From Cryptomeria japonica (taxonomy: Eukaryota > Streptophyta > Pinopsida > Cupressales > Cupressaceae): a stretch of 64,000 bases of DNA. The notes below the pieces were generated by a model. It had not been told where the DNA came from, did not search any database, and saw only the letters and a list, made by a program, of their open reading frames with translations. How positions within the stretch are numbered: the stretch's first letter is position 1; every line of letters begins with the position of its first letter. Shown here piece by piece: positions 35,660 to 49,038 of the stretch. Both the position numbers and the translations under genes were made by a program. Location of the stretch: contig NC_081411.1 of assembly GCF_030272615.1 (NCBI RefSeq), positions 39,547,140-39,611,139 of the forward strand. Reading direction: 5' to 3'.

Positions 35660-36006
35660 ATCTCCCCCTTTGGCATTGATGACAACACAAGATGGAAAAA
35701 CATCTAAGTGCCAAAATAGAATGTCAAAAACCAAAAACCAACAATCTCCAGAATGGATAAATACTAGAAATCAAAACCAAAATACAAAAAGTAAATAACT
35801 CTCCCCCAATGAATAATGTCTCCTAAATACAAAGTTTTTCCACAAATATCTCTCCCCATTTGACATCAAATGCCAAAGAAAATACCAGAACATACAACTA
35901 ACTAATTCAACCAACTACTCTCCCTGAGAAGTAGCTCTCCTCCATGAAAGACAGAAAAAAAAATTATGTGTTAGTTTTTGCCGGTTTGATGCGAATCTTC
36001 AACTGC

Positions 36007-37490
36007 CTAAGTCTCTACCAGTGAGAGTATTACCCCAATCTTCTCTCTGAGATATTCAAAAGTTTCCTCAGGCAAAGGCTTAGTAAAGATATCTACAATC
36101 TACTCTTTAGTATTCACATAAACCAATCTTACTTCTTTTGCTTCAACATTCTCTTTCAGAAAGTTATATTCGATAGAAACATGCTTAGTCTTAAAGTAAA
36201 ATACCAGATTCTTTGATATATCAATTGCTACTAAATTATCACAATAAATGATTATAGGTTCTTTTCCTTTTACCTTTATGTCCTTCAATATTTACTTAAT
36301 CCATAATAACTGAGTACAATTAGTTGCTGCTGCAACATATTCTGATTCTATTGTTGAGAATGACGTACAACTCTCCTTCTTGCTTATCCATGAAATCAAT
36401 CTGTTATCAAGAAAGAATGCACCGCCAGTGGTACTCTTTCTATCATCTACATCTCCTACCCAATTTGCATCAGTGTATGAACATAAATCAAAATTTTCAT
36501 CTTTAGGATACCATAAACCAAGATTTGTTGTTCCTTGTAGATACTGGAAAATCCTTTTTACTATTGATTCATGATTTTCTTTAGGATTACTCTAAAATCT
36601 TGAAACAATACATACTGCATTCATTATATTAGGTCTTGTTTGTGTCAAATACAGTAAACCTCCATTCATAGATTTGTATCTTGTCAGATTAACAAGAGTT
36701 GAATCATCCTTCAATGTCAATTTATCAGTTGTAGTTATAGGAGTACTTTTTGGTTTAGAGTTTTCCATACCAAATTTCTTCAATAGTTCTGTAAAGTATT
36801 TTGTTTGACATATGAATATACCTTTATCAGTTTGTGAAATCTGCAATCCTAAAAAGAATTTTATCTCTCCAATCATAGACATTTCAAATTCTTCCTACAT
36901 TTTGTTAGCAAAGTCCTTACACAATCCATCTTGTCCTCCAAAAATGATATCATCAACAAAAACTTCAATAACCAAGATGTCATCATTAGTCACTTTGAAA
37001 TAAAAGTTGTTGTCTGCATTACCTTTAGTGTAACTAAGCTTCAAAATATATTTGTCCAATCTAGCATACCAAACTCTAGGAGCTTGCTTAATCCATACAA
37101 AGCTTTCCTTAATCTACAAACCATATCTTTAACATTTGTCAATGAAAATCCATCAGGTTGTTCAATGTAAACTTCCTCTTCAAGATCACCATTAAGAAAT
37201 GCACAATTTACATCCATCTGATATACTTTATAGTTCTTATAAGCTGCAAATGCAAGAAATGATCTAATTTCTTCAATTCTAACTACCGGTGCAAAGGTTT
37301 CATTATTATCAATTCCCTCTTTCTGTGAATATCCTTTACAAACTAATCTTGCTTTGTTCCTGATTAGCTTACCATCTTCATTAAATTTATTTTTCAATAC
37401 CCATTTAGTTCCAATTACATTTTTGTCTTTAGGTCGGGGAATTAATGTCCATGTACTATTCTTTTCAATTTGTTCTAGTTTATCTTCCAT
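36007..37490 (-). pseudogene. Copia-4 reverse transcriptase and RNase H
   Basis: RT begins [20 protein letters not shown] and continues [38 protein letters not shown] and KALYGL. A frameshift near 37090 is followed by [10 protein letters not shown] and the intact catalytic motif EVFVDDIIFGG (about 36950-36980). Then come MSMIGEIKFFLGLQISQTDK and LLYLTQTRPNIMNAVC. RNase H reads YTDANWVGDVDDRKSTTGGA, IYCDNLVAIDISKN and TKHVSIEYNFLKE, ending FTKPLPEETFEYLR. Stops interrupt the connection and RNase H parts. Confidence 0.87.
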
Positions 37491-38100
37491 TGCTTTAATA
37501 CAATGTTCATCTTGACATGATTCAATAACATATGCTAGTTAAATTTGAGAAATTAAGCATACTTCTTCATTTGCCAATCTTCCTCTTGTTATAACACCTT
37601 GATAATTATTCCCAATTATCTGATTTTTTGAGTGATTCAGTCTTACATACTGGGTGTATTTGCATGTTGTTGTTATTGAGTCACTGTGGAATTCTTTGAT
37701 GATGTTGGTGTCACTGGATCCACATTTTGTACCAGTGCACTTTGTATAGGTTCATTTATTATCATCTCAACTGTTGGTTCAAAATCTACAGACCTTGAAT
37801 TTACTCTATTTAAGTGTTCATCTATCTTCACATTAGCACTCTCAATTATCTTCTGAAATATTTATTAAAACATCTATATGCCTTGCTCTTAGATGAATAA
37901 CCAAGAAATATTCCTTCATCATGTCTAGGATCAAATTTACCAATATACTCATCTCTTATAATATAGCATTTGCTTCCAAAAATTTTGAAGTATTTAAGAG
38001 TAGGAGTATTACCAAACCATAGTTCATAAGGGGTCTTACCGGTTTCACCTTTGATGTGAACTCTGTTGAAAATGTAAATTGTTGTATTAACTAGTTCTCT

Positions 38101-39221
38101 CTAGTACAAATGAGGTAGATTTGCTTCCAATATCATGCTTCTAGCTGATTCCAAAATAGTTTTGTTCTTCCTTTCTAGAATTTCATTTTGCTGAGGTGTC
38201 TTGGGTGTTGATAGTAATCTTTTTATTCCATTCACTTCACAAAATGTATTAAATTCCTTAGATGTAAATTCTCCTCCTTGATCAGATCTCAAACATTTGA
38301 TTTTCTTACCGGTTTCATTCTCTACCATTTCCTTGTATAACTTAAATTTTCAAAAAGATTCTGATTTCTCCCCAAGAAAAGTAACCCAACACATTCTAGA
38401 ATAATCATCAATAATTAGGATAAAGTATCTATCTCCTTGTAGACTTCTTGTTCTTGCTAGACCACACAATTCAATATGAATTAAATCAAGAACATTATTG
38501 GATTTTTTAGTCTTACTCTTAAAATTTGTTCTAACTTGCTTTCCCATTTGACATTCCTTACATACCGGATTATGAGGTTTCACAATCTTAGGTAAATCCC
38601 TTACTGCCTTAGTTGAACTGATCTTTACAATGCAATCAAAATTCACATGACAAAGTATCTTATGCCATAACCAACTTTCATGAATATGTGCAATCAAGCA
38701 TGTCTTATCACTGTTGTTCAAATGAAAGATATTACCTTTAGTTTGATTACCACTTGCAGTGTCTAATCCGGTTCTGTTCATGATTTTGCATTTACCATTC
38801 TTGAATTGTAACTCAAATCTCTTTTCAACTAATTGACCAACACTCAAAAGATTATGCTTCAAACCTTTAGCATAATAAACATTGTCAGTATTGTGCTTAC
38901 CATCCAAAGATATAATGCCTTTTCCTTTTATTAAACAATATTTATCATCACTAAATCTTACTAGACCTCCACTAAATTCCTAAAAAGATAAGAATTTACA
39001 TTTATCATCAGTCATATGATGTGAAAATCCGGAATCTATGATCCATTCATCTTTTTCTTCAATTTTAGCTTCTAGGACTTGCTCTACCAGTGGAAAAGTA
39101 GGTGTCAATTTATCTTCTTTTATTTCAACAAAATCCCATCCATTGTCTGTCGTTTCTTCATCAGAGTCATCTATAACTCCTTCATCAACATAGTAACAAG
39201 ATTTATCTTTGTTCTTCTTAA
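38101..39221 (-). pseudogene. Copia-4 protease and integrase
   Basis: The protease motif is WIIDSGFSHHM, with the Asp-Ser-Gly core intact and the next Cys changed to Phe. GAG-pre-integrase and the HHCC finger follow (WLWHKILCHVNFDCI, then CKECQ). In the integrase core the first Asp is Glu (LIHIELCGL). The second is intact (RSDQGGEFTSKEF), as is the Glu in QNEILERKNK, though the usual Gly of QNG is Glu. Stops lie near 38980, 38350 and 38101. The C-terminal part continues left (YFKIFGSKCYI at about 37970, then FLGYSSKSKAYRC). Confidence 0.86.
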
Positions 39222-39225
39222 ATTT

Positions 39226-40153
39226 TTATCTCTGATATTCAAGGTTAGGTTTATATGTTCTTTTAGCTTCCTCTCTCAATGTTGCATGTCTATCAGGACA
39301 TCTAGATGCTATATGACCAACTTTATTGCAATTAAAACATTGAAATGATGCTTTACCTTCATACTTACTTCCAACTGGACCTTTAGGCATATTGCTTGCA
39401 AATAGTGCTTCAAGTCCTTCCAATTCTTCATCTTCCTTTTTGATATCTTCAAGTTCTTTTGCATACAATGCTTTCCAATCAGAGTTATCAGATGATGACG
39501 ATGATGCTCTGAAGGCTAAATCCGTCTTAATTGTAGCAACAGGACCAAATTGCTCAAGCTCAAATGCTAAAAGTTTTCCAACCAAGGTGTCCCTAGATAG
39601 TGATGTATTAGGCATTGTTCTTAACTCATTAATAGCAGTTACTTTCATTTTGTATGCATGTGGCAAAGCTCTTATAACTTTAGAAAAAAATTCATCTTCA
39701 CTTAAGGATCCTCCACAACATTGTATTCCTAAAACAATTTCATTAACACTTTCCATAAAAGTAGAAATTCTTTCATCTTCTTCCATTTTCAAATTTTCAT
39801 ACCTGACCCAGTAACATTCCAGTTTTGTAATTTTGACAGTGGTATCTTCTTCATTCAATGTATGCAATTTATCCCAAATAGCTTTATCAGTAGATCGGTC
39901 TAATAATCCCATGATTTGTTGATTTGATAATGTGCTCAAAAGTGCTTCTCTTGCTTTGCAATCATTTTCTTGATCTTTACCCATTGTTGGTGGATTAGGT
40001 TGATTTGGTGTAGGACCAACATAGACATTATTTGTAACTTCTCATATATCTCTTCCTATGCAATTCAGATGTCTCTCCATTCTAATCTTCCATATACCAT
40101 AGTTTGTTCCATCAAGTTTAGGACTGTCCTTCCTGAAAAATATTTGTTGCCAT
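39226..40153 (-). pseudogene. Copia-4 gag
   Basis: The ATG at 40153 starts the family opening MATNIF, then an extra base shifts the frame at once. The correct frame resumes as DGTNYGIWKIRMERHLNCIG, with a stop near 40040. The long open part from about 39984 has the gag core (GIQCCGGSLSEDE, then LRTMPNTSLSRDTLVGKL). The zinc knuckle CFNCNKVGHIASRCPD has all four ligands, unlike Copia-1, 2, 3 and 6. It ends at the stop at 39226-39228. Confidence 0.87.
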
Positions 40154-40195
40154 AGGATCTCCTCAAGCTATTAGGCTTCTGCAAAAAGAGGACTT

Positions 40196-40208
40196 GGCTC
40201 TAATACCA
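40196..40208 (-). other. Copia-4 primer-binding site
   Basis: Minus-strand TGGTATTAGAGCC, 2 bp from the 5' LTR, one change from the initiator-Met primer complement. Confidence 0.85.
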
Positions 40209-40210
40209 AT

Positions 40211-41326
40211 TATTAGGAACCGAAAGGAAACTAAGAAGGCCAGGGGGGCATGAATCAATTATCAATGAATTTCAACCCAATTATAACTTAATCAAACTTG
40301 ATACTCAATACTGGTAAACCAAACTTAATGTCGGTTAATAGATTACCAGTTAATATCAATACTGGTGAAACTTAATGCATGAAACAGAAAGAGAAACAAC
40401 ATCCACAACACATAACACAAATATTTTGATGTGGAAACCCTATAAGGGGAAAAATCATGATCGGAAACCTTACCCACAATCAGATGATACTACTGCAGAT
40501 AGTATGCGTATACAAATGGGGTTTGCACATGCAGAAAGGTCAACTGCCTAGAGCACACTACTCAAATGGGAGTCGCAATGACTACAGTATGATGGTTAAA
40601 TCCTAGAATAATGCATTTCTCAAAATATCATCTCCAATGTTGGATTCAGTACCATTTAAGCTCTGATAAACACCTTCAAACCATCCTTGAACCTTCTCTA
40701 TGGTCTGCTCATATGATCTTCAATATTCTCACATACCATGTTACAATACCATACCATAACCTTACATACCATATCCCATATTTTATCTCACAAATGTGAT
40801 CTTACATATATACAAAACCTAAGACCAATTGTGTAGGTCGGCTCACTAAGAATATTACAATAGAATCAATTGCAAATAAGTATGGATGCAATACAACATT
40901 TCATCTCAATACATTTACAACAATATTCAATCAATAAATCATCTCCATAACATGTCGTATTGATCTGGAATAGATAACGCATAGCGGTCCATAACCTAGA
41001 CCAATCTATTGGTAACAACAAATATTCCAACTTGATTAGACCAATAACCAAAACACCAAAACCAAGTATCCAAACCATTTCTTCAACATAATCAAGTGAT
41101 CTTCAGATGATAACAAGTCATTATTAGTGCTAGTGAACCATATAACCTATCGGTGAACAATATACTGGTGATTGTGTATAAGTCACTAAACTTGAGGGTG
41201 AACACAATGTGTTTGTTCAAGAGTAAACCAATATAACCATAGTGCCAAATCAACAATGTAGATCTCCAGAAGGATAAGTGTTGACATCAATGATAAAACT
41301 AATGCAACACATCCATAATACCAACA
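40211..41326 (-). repeat. Copia-4 5' LTR
   Basis: 1116 bp. On the plus strand it starts tattaggaacc (canonical TG altered to TA) and ends ataccaaca before the duplication ttgag. A TATA-box candidate (tatatgta on the minus strand) lies at about 40806-40813. Confidence 0.9.
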
Positions 41327-43069
41327 TTGAGGATGTCAGCGAATACATTCACTATACCTTGGATGAGTTAAGAACATTTGAAATCAAACTCATGTTTGCA
41401 TCCAAGATGTTGGACCTAGACAGGGTAATCAAACAGGAATTTCAACATCTGAAGAACAAAGGGTTTACCAACATATTGGAATTGCCTGAGCTCGATGAGG
41501 ATATGATCCAGTATGTGCTTAGTAGAATTCATGGGGAATTCATGTGGTTTGACCGGCCATATAAGATAACTAAGGAGGCCATATATGCAATAATCTATTT
41601 ACCTTAAGTCGAAATGAAGTGAGAGAAGAAGAAGATATCCTTGATATACCGACAAATGAAAAAGGCAAATGGAAGATAGGTGAATCACCTACAATTCTGG
41701 TAAAAGAGAAGGCATTTGAGGAAAAAACTCTAGAAATTCTAAGTGTACAGGATGTAGAGGAAAATAAACCGACAGATATTGAGGACAATTATCCTCCAAT
41801 TATTGATGTAGATAATGTAGAGATTCATGATATAGGGTCTACATAAGAAATAACTACACCAAGTGGCGAAACCATCAATGCCAAGGAGCAAGAAAAGGAA
41901 GAAAAAGAATAGAAGGTAGAGGTGAAGGATAATTAATAAGAGAAGATTCAAGCCAGGATACCAACGCAATCACTAGTTGTAGGTCCCTCATTATTGGCAC
42001 TTGACACATATGGTCAAGTGGACTTCAGTCATTCTGAGAAGAAGAGAATTGAGCAATTGAGTAGTTCAAAGTTGATGATGGTTGCAGCATAAAAAGTAAT
42101 GAAGGAAGGATTTAAGGACAAAAAAGTTATAAAACAAGCCATTCCAATCCTGTAGTAGCTTGCACCAGAATGCAAGATCAGTCAGGTAGCTAGCCCTTCC
42201 ATCAAGGTAAAGGGTCTGATAGAGCACATTACCAAGGAGTTCAAAACTCTATAGCAAGTGTCAAACTAGAAGTTGGTTGAGAGATATAATGCAGCTAGGA
42301 AAGTTACTTGTGATAACATGATCACATCTAATAAGCCAAGTTGATAGAATAATTGAAAAGGATTGATGAAGCTCTTCATTAATGTAGCAGTATATACCGG
42401 TCTTGTACTAAAACTGAAAAATAAACAGCAGACCTGGAAGTTAGAATAAAGGAGACTAAGGACATGATTGAACACCATGTAAATAATTTTGATGGTACTC
42501 AGTCCTTGTCCAACACTATTAATGGTCACTTTTTTCTTTTTGAATCATAAATTTCAGCTTTGGAGAAGGATAAGGACAAGTTAATCCAATGGGCTAGAGA
42601 ATTGAGAGGTTTGGTCAGTCCCCAACTTAGCACTTTATTGTTTCACAAAAGGGAATTTATGGAGTGGATGAGTAAGCCCACACTAGAAACTTAAACAGAA
42701 GAATAATTGCATGCCTACATTCTTAATGGGTTTGTATCAATTTTGGGAACATTGAAAACCACTTGGGACACTTACTTGGGATTTTTGAAGAGTACTTACC
42801 TTGATATATTCAAGTACATCTAGATCTACTAAACACAAATTTTGATTCAATCATTTCTTATTATTTGCCCAGGATTTGGCATTGTTGTCAAAGGGGGAGA
42901 GGTTGGATGTGAAACATGTTAATCCAAGGGACATAAGAAGCAATGTATAGCTCACAGGGAACAACTTGCTGAGATCAGTTTTTGGGAAGATTTTGGATAG
43001 GAACTGGAATAGCAGTTCAATTATTCATTTTTCACATGAGTATTGCCATCAATGCAAAAGGAGGAGATT
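41327..43069 (+). pseudogene. Unrecognised ORF relic, right half, running to a polypurine tract
   Basis: The frame continues from the left half as EDVSEYIHYTLDELRTFEIK, then a well-kept stretch with LDLDRVIKQEFQHLKNKGF, LPELDEDMIQYVLSRIHGEF and RPYKITKEAIYAIIYLP (to about 41607). Decayed acidic sequence with many stops follows. The end has GDYW preceded by aaaggaggagatta (about 43057-43071), a polypurine tract like those of the copia elements here. So the relic probably belongs to an LTR element whose 3' LTR is 43070-43964. Family unknown; no RT or integrase seen. Confidence 0.45.
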
Positions 43070-43964
43070 ATTGGTAATTGACACTTATCTGGGCTCATGG
43101 TGTTATCATTGATGGGAACACACATCATTTCGGGTTGGATACTTATCCGATATTCACTAGTATTCAAGCATTGACATCTGATATTAAAGGAAACCAATAG
43201 GCAAGGGTAATCGACATACTAGGAACCGATATTTAGAGGCCAACATAGAAGAATGATCCAATAAAAGATCAAGCGGAAACGGTCATAATAATTAATGTTC
43301 AAATTTTATTTTAGGCTGACATGTAATTATATGATTGTAAGTTGACATAAGGAATTCATGTATGTAAGGGTATATAAGTCAGTCTATTAGGTCATTTTAG
43401 GATATAATAGAACATATGCAATTGTGTGAGCGAGATCTTGATCGACAGTATGCAAATGTATTGATTTGTAGTTGGTCTTGGTTGTTTGTCAAGAAGATTG
43501 GGAAGCGAATTGATACCGATAAAGGAAGGTAACAATGTTAACCAATATAATCTATGCTTAAACCAGAACTCATCTAGCATATCAAATGCACACTCAGAGT
43601 TCCGTTTTTTATTGTATTTTATTATTTTGTATATTTAGTCAGTAAGGCTCCTTTGTGACGAGCAGTGCACTCTAGGTAGTGTGCCTTCCTACATGTGCAT
43701 GTTCCTTATCTATAATATTTATTTAACTGGCCAGTGGATAAATATTGTGGGTCATAAATCCCACCATGGTTTTTTGTCTTTGAGGTATTCCATGTATAAA
43801 TGTGTGGTGTTATGGTGTTATTTCTTGTGATTGCATTTTTCTTCATTATATCTTGTTTATAATCTTATTGGTTGTTAATTGAAAAAATAGTTAAAGGAAT
43901 TAAATTCTTATTTATCGGTCGAACATTGATTCACCCCCCCTCTCAGTGTTGTTGGATTCCAAAA
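43070..43964 (+). repeat. Probable 3' LTR of the unrecognised element
   Basis: It starts tattggtaattgacac directly after a polypurine tract (canonical TGTTGG decayed) and ends near the cccccc tract with ctctcagtgttgttggattcc. The layout copies other LTRs here (R/U5 end marked by attcacccccc and ctctcag), but the sequence is a different family. There is no second copy in the window, so the ends are approximate. Confidence 0.6.
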
Positions 43965-44791
43965 ATGATGTTTGAGGCTTGGACTAAGATGTATTTAGAG
44001 TCTTTTTTTGTATTCTTATGGGAAGTAGCTCTAGCTATTATCATTTGGAATATTTGGTGGGATAGGAATAGAAGAATCTTTTGACATGAGAAAAATTTAT
44101 TAAGCTACATTATTAATAACATAGAAATGTCCATTTCAGAGGTAGTGAGAGCATATATAATTAAAAATAAGGGTTTAGACTCATGTTTTAGATCATGGGA
44201 TGATAGTGTCCTTAAGAATTGGCCAAGAATTAAAATCTCCTTTAAGGATAGACATCTCAGGAAATCATTTCTTGAAAGCCACATATCAAACATTAAATGA
44301 GAACCCACAAATGCTAACCACTAGAAGCTAAATTTTGATGGTGTAGTGAAATACATCTCCAAAGTTATAGTAATGGGATATGTCATTTGAGACGCCAAAG
44401 GTGTCATATTGAGAGAATGGGATGCACATATTCCAAAGGTAACCAATAATGTGGTAGAATAAACAACATTAGTATATGGCTTATGCATGGCATGTAAGTT
44501 AGATACTAATAACCTGATAATTGAAGTAGATTTTGTGAATACAGTTTCCGCACTAAAGAAAATGGAGGCACTGAGTTGGAAAATTAGTAATGTTCTTAGA
44601 GAGCCCTAGGAAATCTTGAAGAGGTTCCACTATTTTAATATTAAACACTATTATAGAGAGGCAAATGGCTTAGAAAATGCTCTTGAAAACAAAGGATGTC
44701 AGCTAAAAAATGGAGAGATTTTATTTAATAATGAAGAAATCCAAGCAGACGATGACCTAGTGTCTATTTCTCTATCCAAGTCCCACACTTA
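43965..44791 (+). pseudogene. LINE (non-LTR) ORF2 C-terminal relic with RNase H-like domain
   Basis: The frame reads ALAIIIWNIWWDRNRRIF, typical of the end of the zf-RVT part of plant L1-type ORF2. It then continues KLNFDGVVKYISKVIVMGYV, DAKGVILREWDAHIPKVTNN, VVE, IEVDFVNTVSALKK and HYYREANGLENALENKG, the plant RVT_3 RNase H-like fold. The Asp of LNFDG, the Glu after NNVV and the Asp of IEVDF stand where catalytic residues are expected. Several stops are present and the RT is missing, as in 5'-truncated LINE copies. No poly(A) tail was identified. Confidence 0.75.
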
Positions 44792-45773
44792 ATTCTCCGT
44801 AACATGGTTTCTTTTTTTGCAAGGTCTTTCTAGGTGGCATAGGAGTGATGTAAGGAAGATCAATAATGAGCACCTTCCACAATGTACCTTTACATAATAC
44901 AATGGATATTTTATCAAATCATATGCCAAGTGTTTATCATTATGGATAGGTGATAGGTATTTTACATATGTGAAGAGAATGAGAATAATAAACAAAGGTA
45001 CGAAGAATTAGGATTAAACATTGGCAAGGATAATTTTATATTCTATTGACAATTTATGATCACTTCAAACCCATCCCTCATGCAAATTGTATGCTATTTT
45101 GGGCCAACTAATTTATGAGAAATGTGCAAGGGATTTGAGGTAGTGTATTTAAGTGGAAAGGATCTCATTTTATTTCCATCTTTAGGTTTACTACAATGTC
45201 CTCTTTGTGTTTGACTATAGAGAGCAATGAAGTACAAGCTATTGAATGTATCATCAAGAATAGTAATTCCCCACCTCTAGTACTTATACAACAGAGCTTC
45301 TCGAATGTATCATCCAATGGGACAACAAAATAATAATAAGGGTGATAATCACAGTAATTAGGGAGGAGGTGGTTAACCCTAGAGTTCCCCATAGTCTCTA
45401 CCCTTCATAGGTTCTTTATGTGTTCCTCTCCAATGCTTTCAATTTTCTTCAAAATTTTGGGTCTCTAATGCATTTGTGCTCTCAGTATGCCAGCCAATAT
45501 TTCATTTTTGATGATGATTCAAAAAGGGGTGTTAAAAAATATGATCTATTTGAAGGAAAGGCTTGGGTGGGAGGGATTTTCTCCAAGAAGTATCTTAAAA
45601 ATAAACCATAGTATTCTAAGCTCTACAATGCCATGACAATAGGTTTAGTGTCTAATAATTACAATATTTTTGACAATGAGCTAGGGCTCTTTTTAGAGAT
45701 CATTTGCCTTTTTATGGAAACCCAATTCTCAAACTTGTTCCACTCTCTCCATTGCATGGTATTTCTGATGGTA
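44792..45773. other. Unassigned stretch
   Basis: I see no gene or repeat structure I can support. Short open frames lack family features. It may hold the LINE 3' UTR and decayed repeats. Confidence 0.4.
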
Positions 45774-47128
45774 TGATGAAATAATAAGTATCTAATCAAA
45801 TACTAAGAGGGGGGTGAATCAGTAGATAAAAAAATTCATAAAAACTTTACCAATCAATCTCTAAAAGTAAACTTAGAACTAACAATGAAATAATCTTTGT
45901 CAAGATAAAAACTAATAAGATAAACTAGTTGACTATTATAAAAAATTAACAGTAAAAAACTTCTTCATTTCTCAATGCTTCCGGTTATCTTGACTTATCA
46001 AAATAGTTAAGTAGTTAAGTAAATCAACCATGAAAACAAAACCACAAAAACATTCACCACTTGACACAAATATTTTTGACATGGAAACCCAAATAGATAA
46101 AAACCATGGTTAGATGAGACTCACAAGATAATATATAAACTCTTTTGAAGTTTTCCCTGTTAGGAGCCTAGCCTATTAAAGCTTTACAAGAAGTCCTATT
46201 AAGAACTGATCCTGTTAGGAATCACCCGGTCAAGGGATTGACTATAAATGCCTTCTTAGAATCAATGCCTTGTAAGGAGTATCCTCGGTAGAGGATTTTA
46301 AAATACAATCTAATGGACCACCTTGTTAGAGGATTTGCATAACACTAAGCTTGTTTGAGCTTACCTGGTTAGGGGATTTCAATTATGTTGTAATTGTTAG
46401 AAAATGATAGGAGTTTGTTGATCTGTTTGAATAGCACTACACTTGCTTGATCAGATCCATTTCATACTCCTATCTGTCTTTACTCAAACTACAAATACAT
46501 CATCTGGTTAGGCAACCACACTCAACTAAACTATGTCTATCTCTTTTACAACTCTATCAACTAAACAACTTCATCAAGATTAAATAAAAATCAATCAAGC
46601 TGATAATACAACAAAAACCTAATTCTCATCGAGATTACAAATAAATTCGGTTCAAGTATGACCATTGGATTACATAGCAATCTCTACTCATCAATCAAGA
46701 GAACTTTGATCGCTCCTTGATCACCACTTCATCAAACTTTGAAACTCATCATGCGCTTTGCATTAGATGCAATACATTTGCTCATTCCCTAGACAAAATC
46801 GTTACAACAACTCGCCAAAATCTCTTTGAATTGTCTTCATACAATAACCATGTGTGTCATCATCATTAGCGCTCATCGTCAGATCATAAACCAATATAAC
46901 CAATAAACTTGATCTGTTAGGGTTTATAAAAAACAACAGGTAGGGTTTACCGGTTACATCAATAGATAAGGCTTATACCGTTACACCGATTACCGGTTCT
47001 CCTCAGAAATTATTCCTACTGGTTACAGTAACAATATTACAACAATATCAACAATATCATTACTGATTGAATTGACATAAATGACAACATAACATATCAT
47101 TAATTAAATCTTCATACAAATGCCAACA
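45774..47128 (-). repeat. Copia-5 3' LTR
   Basis: About 1355 bp. The right end aatgccaaca is followed by the polypurine tract, read as atctccccctttg (47129-47141). The left end is taken as tgatgaaataataag just before the gggggg tract; tgatggtat at 45766 is an alternative. No second copy is in the window. Confidence 0.75.
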
Positions 47129-47456
47129 ATCTCCCCCTTTGGCATTGATGGAAATATAAATATCAAGACCATTGATTGCTATGTGATTGTGAATAGGAAT
47201 CCTGGTTTACATTACCAAGTCACATGCTCTCTCTATCTTCATCCTGTCGCTGGTTCTCCTTCCAAAAACACATAATTATTCTCCCCCTTTGACAACAATG
47301 CCAAATTGAAAGTAAAACATCTAATGTCAAGTTTCACTATGCATCATCAACATACTACAACTTGATGCTTCCCATGTGGAATACATCCACTTCTACACCA
47401 ATCCTCCTATAAAATTTTGCAAGTAGCTTCAGAAATGATGTAATCTACATCATACT

Positions 47457-48930
47457 TAACTAAATTCATGAAGAGGGGCAACCCCTAACTGACTTCTAAG
47501 ATACTGAAATGTAGTCTTAGGAAAAGGTTTAGTAAAAAATAATTGCAAGCTTCTCCTTGGTAGAAAAAATTCTCTAAGATAACATCTTTATCCTAAACTT
47601 TTTCCCTCAAGAAATAATACTCCAATTCAATATGCTTGGTTCGTGTGTGCAAAACAGGGCTCTTGGAAATATATATGGCACTTGTATTATCACATAAAAT
47701 CTTTATAGGTTCTGAAATCTTCATCTTAAAACCTTCCAAAATGTGCCTCATCCAAATAGCCTATGTACAATTCGTGTAAGTTGCAACATACTTAGCTTCA
47801 ACAGTATATTGTGATGTACAACTTTACTTATTACAAATCCATGAAATAAGCCTTCCTCCAAGAAAAAATCCTCCGCCAGTTGTTCTTTTCTGGTCATCAA
47901 CATTTCCCGCCCAATCTGCATCTGTGTACACCTTCAAGTCAAAATTTCCTCCATATGGATACCATAACCCATAATCAATAGTAAATTTCATGTATCTAAA
48001 GATTCTCTTGGTTGCTATCAGATGTATTTCCTTAGTATTCTTCTAGAATCTAGCAACTATGCCAACTGCATCAGCTATGTTCGATTTATTGTGAACAACA
48101 TAGTGCAATTTTCCAATCATTGACATGTATTCCTTCTCATCAATAGATTTGGACTAATCTTCCTTAGACAACTTACAACATGTAATCATAGGTGTCTCAA
48201 CGTGTTTATAGTCACTCATACCAAATGTCTTCAAGACCTATTTCACATACTTAGATTGTGTGATGAAAATACCATTCTTCATTTGTTGTATTTGCAAGCC
48301 TATGAAATTTTTTATTTCCCTCACTAAAGACATTTTAAACTCATTTTTTATTTCATCTACAAAATTATTGCTCATGTCATCATTACCTCCAAATATGATA
48401 TCATCAACAAATACTTTGCTGACTAGTATTTGATCTCCTTCATATTTGAGATAAATGTTGCTATCATTACTAGTTCTCAAAAAACCTATCTTCATTAGAT
48501 GTGTATGGAGCCTTTCATACCATGCTCTTGGTGCCTTCTTTAATCCATATAAATATTTATGCAATCTGCATACCATATCTTTCTTATCAGTTAGAGCATA
48601 ACCATCTGGTTTCTCAATGGATACTTCCTCTTCAAGTATCCCTTTCAAAAATGATGACTTAATATCCATTTGGTCTACCTTAAATTTCATGTGTGCAACA
48701 AATACAAGTAAAGTTATGACACCTTCCAGTCTTGCCATTGGTGCAAAAGTCTCACCATAGTCTTCTCCTTCCTCTTGTGCATAACCTTTGAATACCAACC
48801 TATCTTTGTTGCAAACCACAACACCAACTTCATTCAACTTGTTCCTGAAAAACCCACTTAGTCCCTATCACATTTTTATTTACCAGTCGGGTACTAGGGT
48901 TTATGTGTTGTTCTTCTCAATTTGATCTAA
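47457..48930 (-). pseudogene. Copia-5 reverse transcriptase and RNase H
   Basis: RT reads NKDRLVFKGYAQEEGEDYGE, TFAPMARLEGV, MDIKSSFLKGILEEEVSIEK and APRAWYERLHTHLMKIGF, then the intact catalytic motif KVFVDDIIFGGND and EFKMSLVREIKNFIGLQI. This stretch is open from 48837 to 48238. The connection and RNase H follow in broken frames, ending FQYLRSQLGVAPLHEF near 47457. Confidence 0.85.
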
Positions 48931-49038
48931 CTCCTCCTCCATAGCTTTAACCCAATGATCATCACAAAATGCCTCTTTAGCAGTTCTCAGTTCAATAGTG
49001 GAGATCATGCAAGAATTCTCTCGGATTCTTTTGGTTAG

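Larger units (their letters stand above)
34565..41326 (-). mobile_element. Copia-4: full-length Ty1/copia retrotransposon
   Basis: Both LTRs (34565-35659 and 40211-41326), primer-binding site, polypurine tract and the gag-PR-IN-RT-RH order are on the minus strand. The target-site duplication ttgag is perfect (34560-34564 and 41327-41331). Excising the element rejoins the reading frame of the host relic as VEDVSEYIHY, which confirms the ends. Coding parts carry many stops. Confidence 0.95.

Noticed and set aside
43872-44084. A 70-residue plus-strand ORF as one protein
   Set aside because: Its first half is the LTR end with the cccccc tract; only the part after about 43965 is LINE sequence.
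45420-45611. A small plus-strand ORF as a host gene
   Set aside because: No domain, no supporting splice or promoter signal, and it lies in decayed sequence next to an LTR.
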